A stretch of DNA of 64,000 nucleotides, from positions 17,837 through 81,836 of the forward strand of contig NZ_PQSS01000032.1 of the NCBI RefSeq assembly GCF_002920535.1. Reading direction: 5' to 3'. A program made the position numbers and the translations under genes. The notes beneath the pieces were generated by a model that had not been told where the DNA came from, did no database searches, and saw only the letters and a program-made list of their open reading frames with translations. This DNA is from Streptomyces sp. Ru71. Lineage in GTDB: Bacteria > Actinomycetota > Actinomycetes > Streptomycetales > Streptomycetaceae. This document shows positions 16,659 through 25,170 of the stretch, one piece after another. How positions within the stretch are numbered: position 1 is the first letter of the stretch; the number at the start of each line of letters is the position of its first letter.

Positions 16659-17603
16659 TCAGACGTCGATCCGGGACATACGGCGGATGAGGACGAAGCC
16701 GATCGCGTACAGCACGAACGCGATCAGCACGCAGGCCTGGCCGACCGGTGAACCCGTCATGCGGTCCAGGGCGCCGTCCTTGACGCCGTTCATCAGGAAC
16801 AACGAACCGATGCCCATCACCGGGACCGCGTACGACGTCATGTTGACCTGGGAGAGCTGCGTGCGGATCTCCCGTCGGGTCTCCTTGCGCTCCTCCAGCG
16901 TCTCCGTCAGGTTGCGCAGGGCGCCGACCACCTGGCCGCCCGCCCGGTTGGACAGGACCAGGGTGGTGACCAGGACGACCAGCTCGCGGGAGGGAAGGCG
17001 GGCCGCCAGCTCCTCCAGGGCGTCGTCCAGCGACACGCCGACCGCCAACTGGTCGGCCACCTTGGCCAGTTCCTCGCCGGCCGGGGCCTCCAGCTCCTCG
17101 GCCGCCATGCCGATCGCGGTGCGCAGGGCGAGGCCGGCCTGGGTGGCGTTGGCCAGGATGCGGGCGAGTTCGGGCAGTTGGTTGATGAACTTCTCGATGC
17201 GTTTCTGGCGTTGCCAGGTGAGGAACTGCAGGGCCGCCCAGATGCCCAGGAGGCCGGCGATCGGGCCGAAGAAGGGGGCCAGGGTGGCCTGGCCGAGCAG
17301 CCACAGGCCGGCGACGGTCGCCAGCATCGCCGCGAAGAACTCGCCCGGGGTGACGTCCAGGCCGGTGGCGGCCAGCCGCAGCTCCAGTTTCCGGCCGAGC
17401 CGGGTGCGGCGCAGGCGGCGGTCCAGGCCGCGGAAGTGGCGGGTGCGGCCGGTGACCGCGGCCGACCCGGTGTGGGTCAGGCGGTCGACGAGCGCGGCGC
17501 GCTGGGCCCGGCCCCGGGCGTAGCCGTGGACGCCGGCGACGGCGAGGACGCAGGTGAGCAGGGTGACGCCGGTGGTGAGCGTGATCAGGGTGTTCAGTTC
17601 CAT
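16659..17603 (-). CDS. tadB: TadB-like inner-membrane platform protein (GspF family)
   Basis: 314 residues with an N-terminal TM helix (LITLTTGVTLLTCVLAVAGV), two central TMs and one at the end (VLIAFVLYAIGFVLI). The T2SSF domain (about 150-270) includes NQLPELARILANATQAGLAL and LEERKETRREIRTQLSQVNM. It pairs with TadC as the platform for Flp pilus export. ATG 17603 has a good GGTAGGACGCC upstream; the TadA stop is only seven bases earlier. Confidence 0.9.
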   Translation of the reverse strand: MELNTLITLTTGVTLLTCVLAVAGVHGYARGRAQRAALVDRLTHTGSAAVTGRTRHFRGLDRRLRRTRLGRKLELRLAATGLDVTPGEFFAAMLATVAGLWLLGQATLAPFFGPIAGLLGIWAALQFLTWQRQKRIEKFINQLPELARILANATQAGLALRTAIGMAAEELEAPAGEELAKVADQLAVGVSLDDALEELAARLPSRELVVLVTTLVLSNRAGGQVVGALRNLTETLEERKETRREIRTQLSQVNMTSYAVPVMGIGSLFLMNGVKDGALDRMTGSPVGQACVLIAFVLYAIGFVLIRRMSRIDV

Positions 17604-17609
17604 GGCGTC

Positions 17610-18947
17610 CTACCTCGCCTCTCGGGTGGCCAGTTGGTCGGCCGACGCAGCCACGCCGTAGGCCTGTGGGATGGGCTGGCCGGCCATGTAGAGGCGGTCG
17701 GCGGTGCGGCGCGGGAGCGGGAAGTACTGGAAGGTGCCGTACACGCGGCCGTCGGCGGTCATCGGCTGTGCCTGGAAGCGGGCGACCGTGGCCAGGCGGT
17801 ACGGCTCGCCGCCGTGGCTGTCGAGCAGGGCGATCTCGGTGATGCGGCGGGCGCCGTCGGGGAAGCGGGTGAGCTGGACGATGACGTCGACGGCGCTGTT
17901 GATCTGGTCGTGCAGGGCGACGAAGGGGATCTCCACGTCGGACATGGAGGCCAGGGTCTGCAGCCGGGTGAGCGCGTCCTCGGCGCTGTTGGCGTGCACG
18001 GTGGCCAGGGAGCCGTCGTGGCCGGTGGACATGGCCTGGAGCATGTCGAGGGACTCGCCGCCGCGGACCTCTCCGACGACGATCCGGTCGGGCCGCATCC
18101 GCAGCGAGTTGCGGACCAGGTCGCGGATGGTGATACGGCCCTTGCCCTCGACGTTGGGCGGGCGGGACTCCAGGCGGATCACATGGGACTGCTGGAGCTG
18201 GAGTTCGGCGGAGTCCTCGATGGTGATGATGCGTTCGCCCTCGGGGATCAGCCCGGACAGGGCGTTGAGCAGGGTCGTCTTCCCGGTGCCGGTGGCGCCG
18301 GAGACGATGATGTTGAAGCGGGCCTGCACCAGGCCGGCCAGCAGGAACACCATGTGCTCGTCGAGGGAGTCGAAGCCGACCAGCTCGTGCAGGGTGAAGG
18401 AGCGCGGGAAGCGGCGGATGGTGAGGGTGGGGCCGGTCAGGGACAGCGGCGGGATGATCACGTTGACGCGTTCGCCGGAGGGGAGGCGGGCGTCGACCAT
18501 GGGGTTCGACTCGTCGACGCGGCGGTTGACGGTGGAGACGATCCGCTCGATGGTCTGCATCAGCTGGTCGGCGCTGGCGAAGCGCAGCGGGAGCTGTTCG
18601 ACGCGGCCGGCCCGTTCGACGAAGATCGCGTCGGGGCCGTTGACCATGATCTCGGTGATGGAGGCGTCTTCGAGGAGGGGTTCGAGGATGCCGAGGCCGA
18701 GGGCTTCGTCGACCACGCGGCGGATCAGCTGCGAGCGTTCGACCGTGGACAGGACCGGGCCCTCGCGGCTGATGATGTGGCCGAGGACGCGCTCCAGGCG
18801 GGCCCGGCGCTCGGCGGCGGCCAGCGCGCCCATCTCCGCGAGGTCGATCTCCTCCAGCAGCTTGGCGCGGTAGGAGGCGACCAGATGGCCGTCCTCGCCG
18901 CGGCTGCGGTGCTCCTCGGGGGAGCTGACGCGTGCCCGCAGGCTCAT
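17610..18947 (-). CDS. tadA: TadA/CpaF secretion ATPase
   Basis: 445 residues. The hexameric P-loop ATPase that powers pilus assembly. N-terminal helical domain (20-100), then ITEIMVNGPDAIFVE and the ATPase core with Walker A GATGTGKTT at 217-225, acidic (Asp) and His boxes, and Walker B region VVGEVRGGE. ATG 18947 lies two bases from the upstream TadE stop. Length and motif set fit CpaF. The locus has one ATPase, so it probably drives assembly only; no separate retraction ATPase is visible. Confidence 0.95.
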   Translation of the reverse strand: MSLRARVSSPEEHRSRGEDGHLVASYRAKLLEEIDLAEMGALAAAERRARLERVLGHIISREGPVLSTVERSQLIRRVVDEALGLGILEPLLEDASITEIMVNGPDAIFVERAGRVEQLPLRFASADQLMQTIERIVSTVNRRVDESNPMVDARLPSGERVNVIIPPLSLTGPTLTIRRFPRSFTLHELVGFDSLDEHMVFLLAGLVQARFNIIVSGATGTGKTTLLNALSGLIPEGERIITIEDSAELQLQQSHVIRLESRPPNVEGKGRITIRDLVRNSLRMRPDRIVVGEVRGGESLDMLQAMSTGHDGSLATVHANSAEDALTRLQTLASMSDVEIPFVALHDQINSAVDVIVQLTRFPDGARRITEIALLDSHGGEPYRLATVARFQAQPMTADGRVYGTFQYFPLPRRTADRLYMAGQPIPQAYGVAASADQLATREAR

Positions 18948-18948
18948 C

Positions 18949-19320
18949 TCAGGTGCTCCTCGGTCGGTGGTCGAGCGGCATGGTCGCGGTGCGGGTGGCC
19001 TCCCCGAAGTCCCAGCCGGGGACCAGGGACGGGATGTGGACGGCCGCGGTGACCCGTACGGCCTCGCCCAGATCGGCCCTGCTGCACGCGGTGCCGTCGG
19101 CGAGGCCGCCGCTGACCGCGCCGACGCACGCCGCCTGGTAGTCCTCGTCCAGGGAGGCGCTGCGCGCCCCGGCCCGGGCGGCGGTGCCCGCCTGCTGGGC
19201 GGTGTAGGCGACCAGGCCGAGCTGGATGCCGGCGAGGGCGACGAGCAGCAGGATCGGCAGGAAGCCGAGGTATTCGAGGGCCACCTGCCCGCGGTCCCGG
19301 GCGTCACCGTCGTACCGCAT
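18949..19320 (-). CDS. TadE-like minor pseudopilin, 123 residues
   Basis: The N-terminus carries a Flp-type processing site, DRG-QVALEYLGF, with Glu at +5, followed by a hydrophobic helix (LPILLLVALAGIQLGLVAYT) and a Cys-containing periplasm-side domain. It is expected to be a minor pilin at the pilus base or tip. ATG 19320 shares a base with the stop of the preceding TadE gene, so translation is coupled. Confidence 0.85.
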   Translation of the reverse strand: MRYDGDARDRGQVALEYLGFLPILLLVALAGIQLGLVAYTAQQAGTAARAGARSASLDEDYQAACVGAVSGGLADGTACSRADLGEAVRVTAAVHIPSLVPGWDFGEATRTATMPLDHRPRST

Positions 19321-19700
19321 CAGTGCTTCGCCTCCTCCACCGCGCCCGCCGAGCCGTGGACCTTGAACGGGAAGCCGAGCACGCCCGGGAAGAGGATCGG
19401 GACCTCCAGGGAGACCCGGGCGGTCACATAGCCGTCCGCGGTCACGCAGCCGATGTCCGCGGCGCCCCGCCACGGGCCGGACAGCTTGTCCGTGCCGGCC
19501 TGCCGGCAGGCCGCGTCGCGCGCCCCCGGCTCGGCGGCCGTGCCCGCCCGCACCGCCTCGTCGGCGGCGTTCCCGGCGAGGGTGTAGGTGTAGCCGACGA
19601 GCACGCACTGCCACAGCGCCACCAGCGTGACGATGATCAGCGGGGTCATGCCGAGGAACTCGACGGTGACCTGGCCCCCGTCTCCCGTGCGCCGCTTCAC
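19320..19700 (-). CDS. TadE-like minor pseudopilin, 126 residues
   Basis: Processing motif GGQVTVEFLGM (Glu at +5) and a hydrophobic helix, then a small domain with paired Cys (DAACRQAG and DIGCVTAD). GTG 19700 overlaps the TadZ-like stop by four bases (GTGA). The two adjacent TadE genes are diverged copies and probably interact with each other and with TadG, as TadE/TadF pairs do in other Tad systems. Confidence 0.85.
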   Translation of the reverse strand: MKRRTGDGGQVTVEFLGMTPLIIVTLVALWQCVLVGYTYTLAGNAADEAVRAGTAAEPGARDAACRQAGTDKLSGPWRGAADIGCVTADGYVTARVSLEVPILFPGVLGFPFKVHGSAGAVEEAKH

Positions 19701-20935
19701 CCGCCCTCCCTCCGCCTGCGCAGCACCAGCGCGCCGCGTCCGCTCGCCCGGTGGCCGCCCTCGGAGGAGCGCGCGAGGCCGAGTTCGCCGGCGAGGGTCC
19801 ACAGGGCCTGTTTCACGGCCGACTTGTTGTCCAGCTCGTGCAGGCGGCCGGAGTCGACGACCGCCTGGAGTTCCTTGAAGTGGGCGGGGATCGCGGTGGC
19901 CGCGAGGGCGGTGCCGGTGATCTTCTGGATGAGGGAGGGCTGGATCTCCGTACCGCGGGTGTGCCGGTTGACGACGACGGTGGTCTCCTCGGCCTTGCGG
20001 ATCTGGAGCCGGTCCCACAGGCGCACGGCCCGCTTGGCTCCTCGTACGGCGATCACATCCGGTGTGGTGACCAGCAGGGCGGTGTCGGCCATCTCCACGG
20101 CGGTCGCGCCGGCGCCGGACAACTGGGCGCCGCAGTCGATGACGACGACGTCGTAGCGGGAGCGCAGGGCGCTGACGAGGTGGCGGGCGGCGCGGTCGGT
20201 GACGTCCTCGCCGCGTTCGCCCTCGGCGGGGGCGAGCAGCAGGGCGAGTCCGGTGTCGTGGTTGAAGACGGCGTCGGCGAGGACGCGCGGGGTGATGTCG
20301 GTGATGGTCGCGAGGTCGACGACGGAGCGGCGGAACTGGACGTCGAGGTAGGAGGCGATGTCCCCGGTCTGCAGGTCGAGGTCGACAAGGGCGGTGGCGC
20401 GTCCGGCGGCCTGGGCGGCGAGGGCGAGGTGGACTGCGGTGACGGTGGCGCCGACGCCGCCCTTGGCCCCGCTGACGGTGACGACGGTGCCGCCGGAGCC
20501 GGTGAACACGTCACCGCCATGGCCGAGGTGGCGCCGGACGCCGGTGGACCACTGGGCGACGGCCTGGACGCGGCTGGCGAGTTCCTCGTACGACAGCGGC
20601 AGCGCGAGCAGGCCGCGGGCGCCGGCGTCCATGGCGGCGGAGAACAGCACGGGGCTGGCGTCGGTGGTGACGAGGATGACGCCGACCGCCGGGAAGCGCA
20701 GGGCGACCTCGCGGATCAGCTCCAGGGCGGGGACGGGCCCGATGCGTTCGTGGACGACGACGACCTCGGGCAGTTCGTCGACGGACTCGGCGGCGAGGCG
20801 GGCGAGGGTGTCGACGAGCTGGGTGGAGTCGACGACGGGGGCGGCCGGTTCGGCGTCGGGGAGCTGGCTGAGCAGGGTCGTCAGGGACCGTACGGCGTCG
20901 GCGTCACCGACCGCGGGGAGGATCCTCGTGGGCAT
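19697..20935 (-). CDS. tadZ: TadZ/CpaE-like MinD-type ATPase
   Basis: 412 residues. Residues 1-130 form an atypical receiver-like domain lacking a clear phospho-Asp. The C-terminal half is a MinD/ParA-like ATPase with the deviant Walker A SGAKGGVGAT (K158 is the signature lysine) and VDLDLQTGDIASYLD as Walker A'. In Tad systems TadZ localises the machinery to a cell pole or site. The extended C-terminus lacks the membrane-targeting amphipathic helix of MinD as far as I can see. The frame is open from ATG 20935, which has a GAGGAGC-type ribosome site. Confidence 0.9.
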   Translation of the reverse strand: MPTRILPAVGDADAVRSLTTLLSQLPDAEPAAPVVDSTQLVDTLARLAAESVDELPEVVVVHERIGPVPALELIREVALRFPAVGVILVTTDASPVLFSAAMDAGARGLLALPLSYEELASRVQAVAQWSTGVRRHLGHGGDVFTGSGGTVVTVSGAKGGVGATVTAVHLALAAQAAGRATALVDLDLQTGDIASYLDVQFRRSVVDLATITDITPRVLADAVFNHDTGLALLLAPAEGERGEDVTDRAARHLVSALRSRYDVVVIDCGAQLSGAGATAVEMADTALLVTTPDVIAVRGAKRAVRLWDRLQIRKAEETTVVVNRHTRGTEIQPSLIQKITGTALAATAIPAHFKELQAVVDSGRLHELDNKSAVKQALWTLAGELGLARSSEGGHRASGRGALVLRRRREGG

Positions 20936-20944
20936 GCGGGCTCC

Positions 20945-21649
20945 TCACTTGTCCTTGGCGAGTTCGTACGTCCGGGCCTGCGGGGGCACGGTGGCGTCGC
21001 CGCCGGGGGCCACGAGGGCGAGGCGGACCCGCTTGGCGAACGACTCGGCGTAGGTGATGCGCTGGGCGTCGAGCGCGGAGAGCGCGAAGGTGATGGGGAC
21101 GGCCTCGGTGGTGCGGGTGCGCCGGTCGGCGTCGGGTTCGAGGGCGGTGAGCTTGCCGACGTTGAGGACCTTGGCGCCGGTGACGATGACCCGGGAGGTG
21201 TCGGGGTCACCGTCCTTCTGTCCCTCGAAGGTGGCATAGACGTTGACGGAGGCGCCGGGGGTGATCTGGCCGGCGACCCCGGTGGCCGCGTCGATCATGA
21301 TGGCGACCTCCTGCTGCCCGGGCTGCAGGGCCGGCTGGTCGACGATCATGTCGCGCTGCAGCAGCGAGCCCGCCCGCAGTGTGGTGACGGCGATCTTGCC
21401 CCGGACGGCGGCGAGGTCGGTGACGGCGGTGTCCGACAGCCAGCGCTTGGGCATCCTCACCTGTTTGAACTGGCCGGGGCTGAGCGCGGTGTAGGGCGCC
21501 ACGTCGCTCCTGACCTCGTACGCGGTGACCTCGGGCCCGACCTTGGACTTCGCGTCGTCGACGACGGACAGCACGCCGGCGAACGCGCCGAGCGCGCACA
21601 GGACCGACAGGAGCAGGAGGATGACGCCGCGGCGCTGACGGGAGTTCAT
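20945..21649 (-). CDS. cpaB: CpaB-like (SAF domain) pilus-assembly protein
   Basis: 234 residues. N-terminal TM anchor (GVILLLLSVLCALGAFAGV), then an SAF/RcpC-like domain (about 45-110) with APYTALSPGQFKQ and GKIAVTTLRAGSLLQRDMI, then a domain that in other Tad systems helps form the periplasmic tunnel. In this monoderm it would cross the wall region. It is spaced nine bases before tadZ, part of the operon. Confidence 0.88.
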   Translation of the reverse strand: MNSRQRRGVILLLLSVLCALGAFAGVLSVVDDAKSKVGPEVTAYEVRSDVAPYTALSPGQFKQVRMPKRWLSDTAVTDLAAVRGKIAVTTLRAGSLLQRDMIVDQPALQPGQQEVAIMIDAATGVAGQITPGASVNVYATFEGQKDGDPDTSRVIVTGAKVLNVGKLTALEPDADRRTRTTEAVPITFALSALDAQRITYAESFAKRVRLALVAPGGDATVPPQARTYELAKDK

Positions 21650-21707
21650 GGACCGTGCAACCTCATCGGATGGTGGGCGAGGGGGGTGGCGGGTCGGTCG
21701 TACGGGC

Positions 21708-22571
21708 TCAGCCCGCGGGAACCGGGAGGTCGTGGGCGGGGGGCGGGGTGGCGGAGCAGAAGACGCAGCGGTCGCCGATCACGTGGATGCCGCACCAGTG
21801 GCACAGGGTCTGCCGGACGGAGGCGACGAGCTGGTACAGCACGGACAGGTCGGAGAGGTAGGAGCAGAACTCGACGAGCTTGCCGGTGCCCCACCAGGCG
21901 GCCGACTCGGCGGGCAGCGGGGCCTCGTGCAGGCCCTGGACGTGCCAGGAGGGGGCGAGGGTGCCGGTGACCCAGTCGGAGGTGCTCTGCCCCTTGGCGT
22001 GCACCAGCCGGGTGGCGAACTCGGGCCCCTTGAGGGCGGCGCCGGGTCCGAGGCGAACCAGCTGCGGTTCGGGGTGGGCGAGCACGGCGAACTGGCTGCC
22101 CGGGAGCCAGGAGCGGGCGTGGGCCTTGAGGTCCACGGGGACGCGGTCGAGGCGGGCGACGGAGCCGAGCAGGGCGCCGGCGTGCAGGTAGTGCGTGAGC
22201 AGCCGGCCGGCCGAGGCGAGGACGCCGGGGCCGAGGTCGCAGGAGGCGAGCTGGCGCAGCTGGCGGGCGAGGACGGCGACGGCCAGCGGCGGCAGTTCGG
22301 GCCGGAAGAGCGCGATCCGGTCGCTCTCCAGCAGGGACCGCACGGTGTGCAGCCGCTGCTCGACGCCGGCGGGGGTGCCCTGCGGGTATACGACGATGAC
22401 GTGCCCGTGCTGCTCGACGAGCGCGTGCAGGGTCAGCACCGCCTGCTCCAGCGGCTGCCGTTCGAGGTCCGGCAGGACGGCGGCGGGCAGGGTCCGCTCG
22501 TCCTGCGCCGGCAGCGCCAGGCCGGCGCTGGTGACGGCGACGGCAGTTGGCACGTGCAGCTCCCCCCTCAC
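21708..22571 (-). CDS. zinc-ribbon containing protein at the head of the Tad operon
   Basis: 287 residues, no TM helix or signal. The N-terminal region resembles an alpha/beta domain (VLTLHALVEQHGHVIVVYPQG). The C-terminal zinc ribbon CHWCGIHVIGDRCVFC (Cys pairs C-x-x-C ... C-x-x-C) is at about 255-270. Its place at the head of the Tad cluster in this genome is consistent with a cytoplasmic regulator or chaperone of pilus expression; I do not recognise a characterised homologue. ATG 22571 has GGGAGG-rich sequence upstream (GGGGGGAGCTGC). Confidence 0.75.
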   Translation of the reverse strand: MRGELHVPTAVAVTSAGLALPAQDERTLPAAVLPDLERQPLEQAVLTLHALVEQHGHVIVVYPQGTPAGVEQRLHTVRSLLESDRIALFRPELPPLAVAVLARQLRQLASCDLGPGVLASAGRLLTHYLHAGALLGSVARLDRVPVDLKAHARSWLPGSQFAVLAHPEPQLVRLGPGAALKGPEFATRLVHAKGQSTSDWVTGTLAPSWHVQGLHEAPLPAESAAWWGTGKLVEFCSYLSDLSVLYQLVASVRQTLCHWCGIHVIGDRCVFCSATPPPAHDLPVPAG

Positions 22572-22776
22572 GTCCCCGCTTCACACCGGCCGGTCCCACC
22601 GGTCACGTGAGCGCACCGGCGTGACTTCACTGCGTGACTACGTGAGCACTGTATCCACGCGTCTGTGACCGGAGAACAGCGTTTGAGTAGCTGGTGGAGA
22701 ACTGCTGTCGCACAAGTCACGCCAAATCGGGGCAGGTTGCGCGATCAACCCGCCGCTCGACGGCCGTGCGACGGAT

Positions 22777-22790
22777 TTGGTCTGGACCTC
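22777..22790 (+). promoter_or_regulatory. DasR-type operator (dre), upstream copy
   Basis: TTGGTCTGGACCTC, close to the streptomycete DasR/chitinase repeat TGGTCTAGACCT. It abuts the probable -35 TTGACA (22791-22796). DasR is relieved by GlcN-6-P, so chitin breakdown products would induce the chitinase. Confidence 0.75.
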
Positions 22791-22819
22791 TTGACAGCTC
22801 AATTGGTCTGGACCAACTT
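22791..22819 (+). promoter_or_regulatory. chitinase promoter
   Basis: -35 TTGACA (22791-22796), 17-base spacer, weak -10 CAACTT (22814-22819). Predicted start at about 22826, the ATG itself, which fits the absence of a ribosome site and suggests a leaderless mRNA. Confidence 0.5.
22803..22816 (+). promoter_or_regulatory. DasR-type operator (dre), downstream copy
   Basis: TTGGTCTGGACCAA, palindromic (TTGGTC/GACCAA arms around TG). It starts exactly 26 bases after the first copy and overlaps the -10 region, so binding would block the promoter directly. Paired repeats are typical of Streptomyces chitinase promoters. Confidence 0.78.
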
Positions 22820-22825
22820 GTTGTC

Positions 22826-24520
22826 ATGTCCCCACATAAGAGATCGGCACGGCTCTGGTCGGGCGCCGTCACCGCCGCCCTCGCCCTCACCTTCGCGGGC
22901 ACGGGCCAGGCGTCCGCAGCGGACGTCAACAACGTCAGGAACGCCGGCTTCGAGTCCGGCCTGAGCAACTGGACCTGCTCCGCGAACAGCGGTACGACGG
23001 TCACCTCACCGGCGCACGGCGGCACTTCCGCCCTGAAGGCGACCCCGGCCGGGCAGGACAACGCGCGCTGCACGCAGACGGTCGCCGTGAAGCCCAACTC
23101 GACCTACAGCCTGGGCGCCTGGGTCCAGGGCGGCTACGCCTACCTGGGCGTGACGGGCACGGGCACGACGGACGTCTCGACGTGGACGCCGGACTCGCCG
23201 ACGTGGAAGCAGCTGACGACGAGCTTCACCACGGGCGCCTCCACGACCTCGGTGACCCTCTACCTGCACGGCTGGTACGGCCAGGCCGCGTACTACGCCG
23301 ACGACGTGCAGGTGTACGGCCCCGACGGCGGCGGAGGCACGGACCCGGCCCCGACGGTCCCGGCCGCCCCCGCGGGCCTGACGGTCTCCGGCACGACGTC
23401 CTCCTCCGTCTCCCTGTCCTGGAACGCGGTGTCGGGCGCGACCGGCTACACGGTCTACCGTGACGGCACCAAGGCGACGACGGTCACCGGCACGTCGGCG
23501 ACGGTGACCGGCCTGACGGCGTCGACGTCGTACTCCTTCCAGGTCACGGCGTCCAACGCGGCAGGCGAATCGGCCAGGTCGACGGCGGTGACGGCGACGA
23601 CGGCCGCGACGGGCGGCGGAGGCGGCGGAGGCGGTCTGCCCAAGCACGCGGTGACGGGCTACTGGCAGAACTTCAACAACGGCGCGACCGTGCAGAAGCT
23701 GTCGGACGTGCCGTCGGCCTACGACATCATCGCGGTCGCCTTCGCGGACGCGACGACGACGCCGGGCGCGGTGAGCTTCACGCTGGACTCGGCGGGCCTC
23801 GGCGGCTACACGGTGGACCAGTTCAAGGCGGACATCCGGGCCAAGCAGGCGGCCGGCAAGAAGGTCATCGTCTCGGTGGGCGGCCAGAACGGCACGGTGT
23901 CGATCAACGACGCGACGTCGGCGACGAACTTCGCGAACTCGGTGTACGCGCTGATGCAGACGTACGGCTTCGACGGCGTCGACATCGACCTGGAGAACGG
24001 CCTGAACGCGACGTACATGACGCAGGCGCTGCGGGCGCTCGCGGCGAAGGCGGGCCCGTCCCTGATCCTCACGATGGCCCCGCAGACGATCGACATGCAG
24101 TCCACGTCGGCCGGCTACTTCCAGACGGCGCTGAACGTGAAGGACATCCTCACGGTCGTCAACATGCAGTACTACAACAGCGGTTCCATGCTGGGCTGTG
24201 ACGGCAAGGTCTACAGCCAGGGCACGGTCGACTTCCTCACGGCCCTGGCCTGCATCCAGCTCCAGGGCGGCCTCGCCCCGTCCCAGGTGGGCCTCGGCCT
24301 CCCGGCGTCCACCCGCGCGGCGGGCGGCGGCTACGTGGCCCCGAGCGTCGTGAACGCAGCCCTGGACTGCCTGACGAAGCTGACGAACTGCGGCAGTTTC
24401 AAGCCGTCGAAGACGTACCCCGACCTGCGGGGCGCGATGACCTGGTCGACGAACTGGGACGCGACGGCGGGCAACGCGTGGTCCTCGGCTGTGGGGGCGC
24501 ATGTGCACGCGCTGCCGTGA
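22826..24520 (+). CDS. chiA: secreted family 18 chitinase with CBM and fibronectin III domains
   Basis: 564 residues from ATG 22826. Signal peptide (1-31, ending ASA-A). N-terminal beta-sandwich carbohydrate-binding module (about 35-165: NNVRNAGFESGLSNWTCSAN, then SLGAWVQGGYAYLGVTGTG). Fibronectin type III domain (about 178-260), a Gly linker, and a GH18 TIM barrel (about 275-564) with DGVDIDLE at 383-390, where E390 is the catalytic acid and D388 assists. It cuts chitin beta-1,4 links by the retaining, substrate-assisted mechanism outside the cell. The paired dre sites make GlcNAc/chitin induction likely. The symbol is from overall architecture and is less certain than the function. Confidence 0.95.
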   Translation: MSPHKRSARLWSGAVTAALALTFAGTGQASAADVNNVRNAGFESGLSNWTCSANSGTTVTSPAHGGTSALKATPAGQDNARCTQTVAVKPNSTYSLGAWVQGGYAYLGVTGTGTTDVSTWTPDSPTWKQLTTSFTTGASTTSVTLYLHGWYGQAAYYADDVQVYGPDGGGGTDPAPTVPAAPAGLTVSGTTSSSVSLSWNAVSGATGYTVYRDGTKATTVTGTSATVTGLTASTSYSFQVTASNAAGESARSTAVTATTAATGGGGGGGGLPKHAVTGYWQNFNNGATVQKLSDVPSAYDIIAVAFADATTTPGAVSFTLDSAGLGGYTVDQFKADIRAKQAAGKKVIVSVGGQNGTVSINDATSATNFANSVYALMQTYGFDGVDIDLENGLNATYMTQALRALAAKAGPSLILTMAPQTIDMQSTSAGYFQTALNVKDILTVVNMQYYNSGSMLGCDGKVYSQGTVDFLTALACIQLQGGLAPSQVGLGLPASTRAAGGGYVAPSVVNAALDCLTKLTNCGSFKPSKTYPDLRGAMTWSTNWDATAGNAWSSAVGAHVHALP

Positions 24521-24600
24521 CGTGTGCCCCGGTGTTCAGGGGCGCCCCGCCCGCGGCTTCACGCGGGCGGGGCAATCTGCGTGCACGCGCTGCCGTGACG
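24503..24600 (+). repeat. 20-bp exact direct repeat flanking the chitinase terminator
   Basis: GTGCACGCGCTGCCGTGACG occurs at 24503-24522 and 24581-24600. The first copy contains the last five codons of the chitinase and its stop (VHALP*); the second is 78 bases further, beyond the hairpin. Most likely a duplication by slippage. Confidence 0.8.
24544..24573 (+). terminator. chitinase terminator hairpin
   Basis: Arms GCCCCGCCCGCG (24544-24555) and CGCGGGCGGGGC (24562-24573) are exact complements with a 6-base loop, starting 24 bases after the chitinase stop. No T tract follows. Confidence 0.75.
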
Positions 24601-24659
24601 GGTGACGCAGTGACGGGGAGCGCCCCTGGCCGGGGGCGTTTGCCGTACGGCTGGCTGCC

Positions 24660-24974
24660 TCACAGGACGATCGACCAGAGGGACCCGGCTGCCGAGCCGC
24701 CGTGGGCACGCTCCAGCGCGGGCGGCACCACGCGCTCCAGGCCGCGCGCCAGGCGATGGACCTGGAGCGATACAGTCACCGCCGCCCAGATTCCGCTGTC
24801 TCTCGAAAACGCGATTTCGACGAGCCCGTAGTCCCGTCGCATGCGCCCCTTGCGCACGTCATCGAGAAAGTCGTCGCCAAGCCTCGCCTGCCACGCCTCC
24901 GGCGTGGCCCCGAGCGAGACGCCGAGCACTTCTCGCCGCAGGGCTGCGAGAACATAGAAGTCGATGTCCGACAT
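24660..24974 (-). CDS. small hypothetical protein
   Basis: 104 residues from ATG 24974. N-terminus SDIDFYVLAALRREVLG, middle FSRDSGIWAAVTVSLQVHRL. Compact, soluble, no motif I recognise. It resembles the small unknown proteins often found beside WXG/polymorphic-toxin genes, and the last 15 residues (GGSAAGSLWSIVL) look like readthrough of a truncated end. It overlaps by one base (TGATG) the stop of a short upstream coding-like frame at 24974-25135, which suggests a decayed two-gene unit. No credible ribosome site. Confidence 0.5.
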   Translation of the reverse strand: MSDIDFYVLAALRREVLGVSLGATPEAWQARLGDDFLDDVRKGRMRRDYGLVEIAFSRDSGIWAAVTVSLQVHRLARGLERVVPPALERAHGGSAAGSLWSIVL

Positions 24975-25170
24975 CAGCCGCCCGCTGCCGCCTTGTTCAT
25001 CTTCACGTCCTCCACGTACCGCGGCAGGCCGGGACGTTCGGAGCAAAAGGTGACGTGTGCCGTGAGCAAGTCGGGCTCAAGTCCCCCGTCGGACAAGACC
25101 GACTTCCTCCTCGGCCAAGGAGTCGCGCGCCTTCATCCGGGACATCGCCGGCCAGGAGGATCACTGCCTC
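24974..25170 (-). pseudogene. probable decayed gene upstream of the small hypothetical
   Basis: On the minus strand the frame ending at 24974 reads as coding-like (DLLTAHVTFCSERPGLPRYV) back to about 25110, where it meets a stop at 25133. A second frame between about 25158 and 25096 (MSRMKARDSLAEEEVGLVRR) is also coding-like and has AGGAGG inside it. A single frameshift would join them. Nothing else in 25171-25330 is gene-like. Confidence 0.35.

Noticed and set aside
13621..17304. Continuous minus-strand frame of more than 1200 codons through the kinase and TadB/TadC
   Set aside because: Kinase and platform proteins lie in other frames with clear motifs; only the response regulator part is real.
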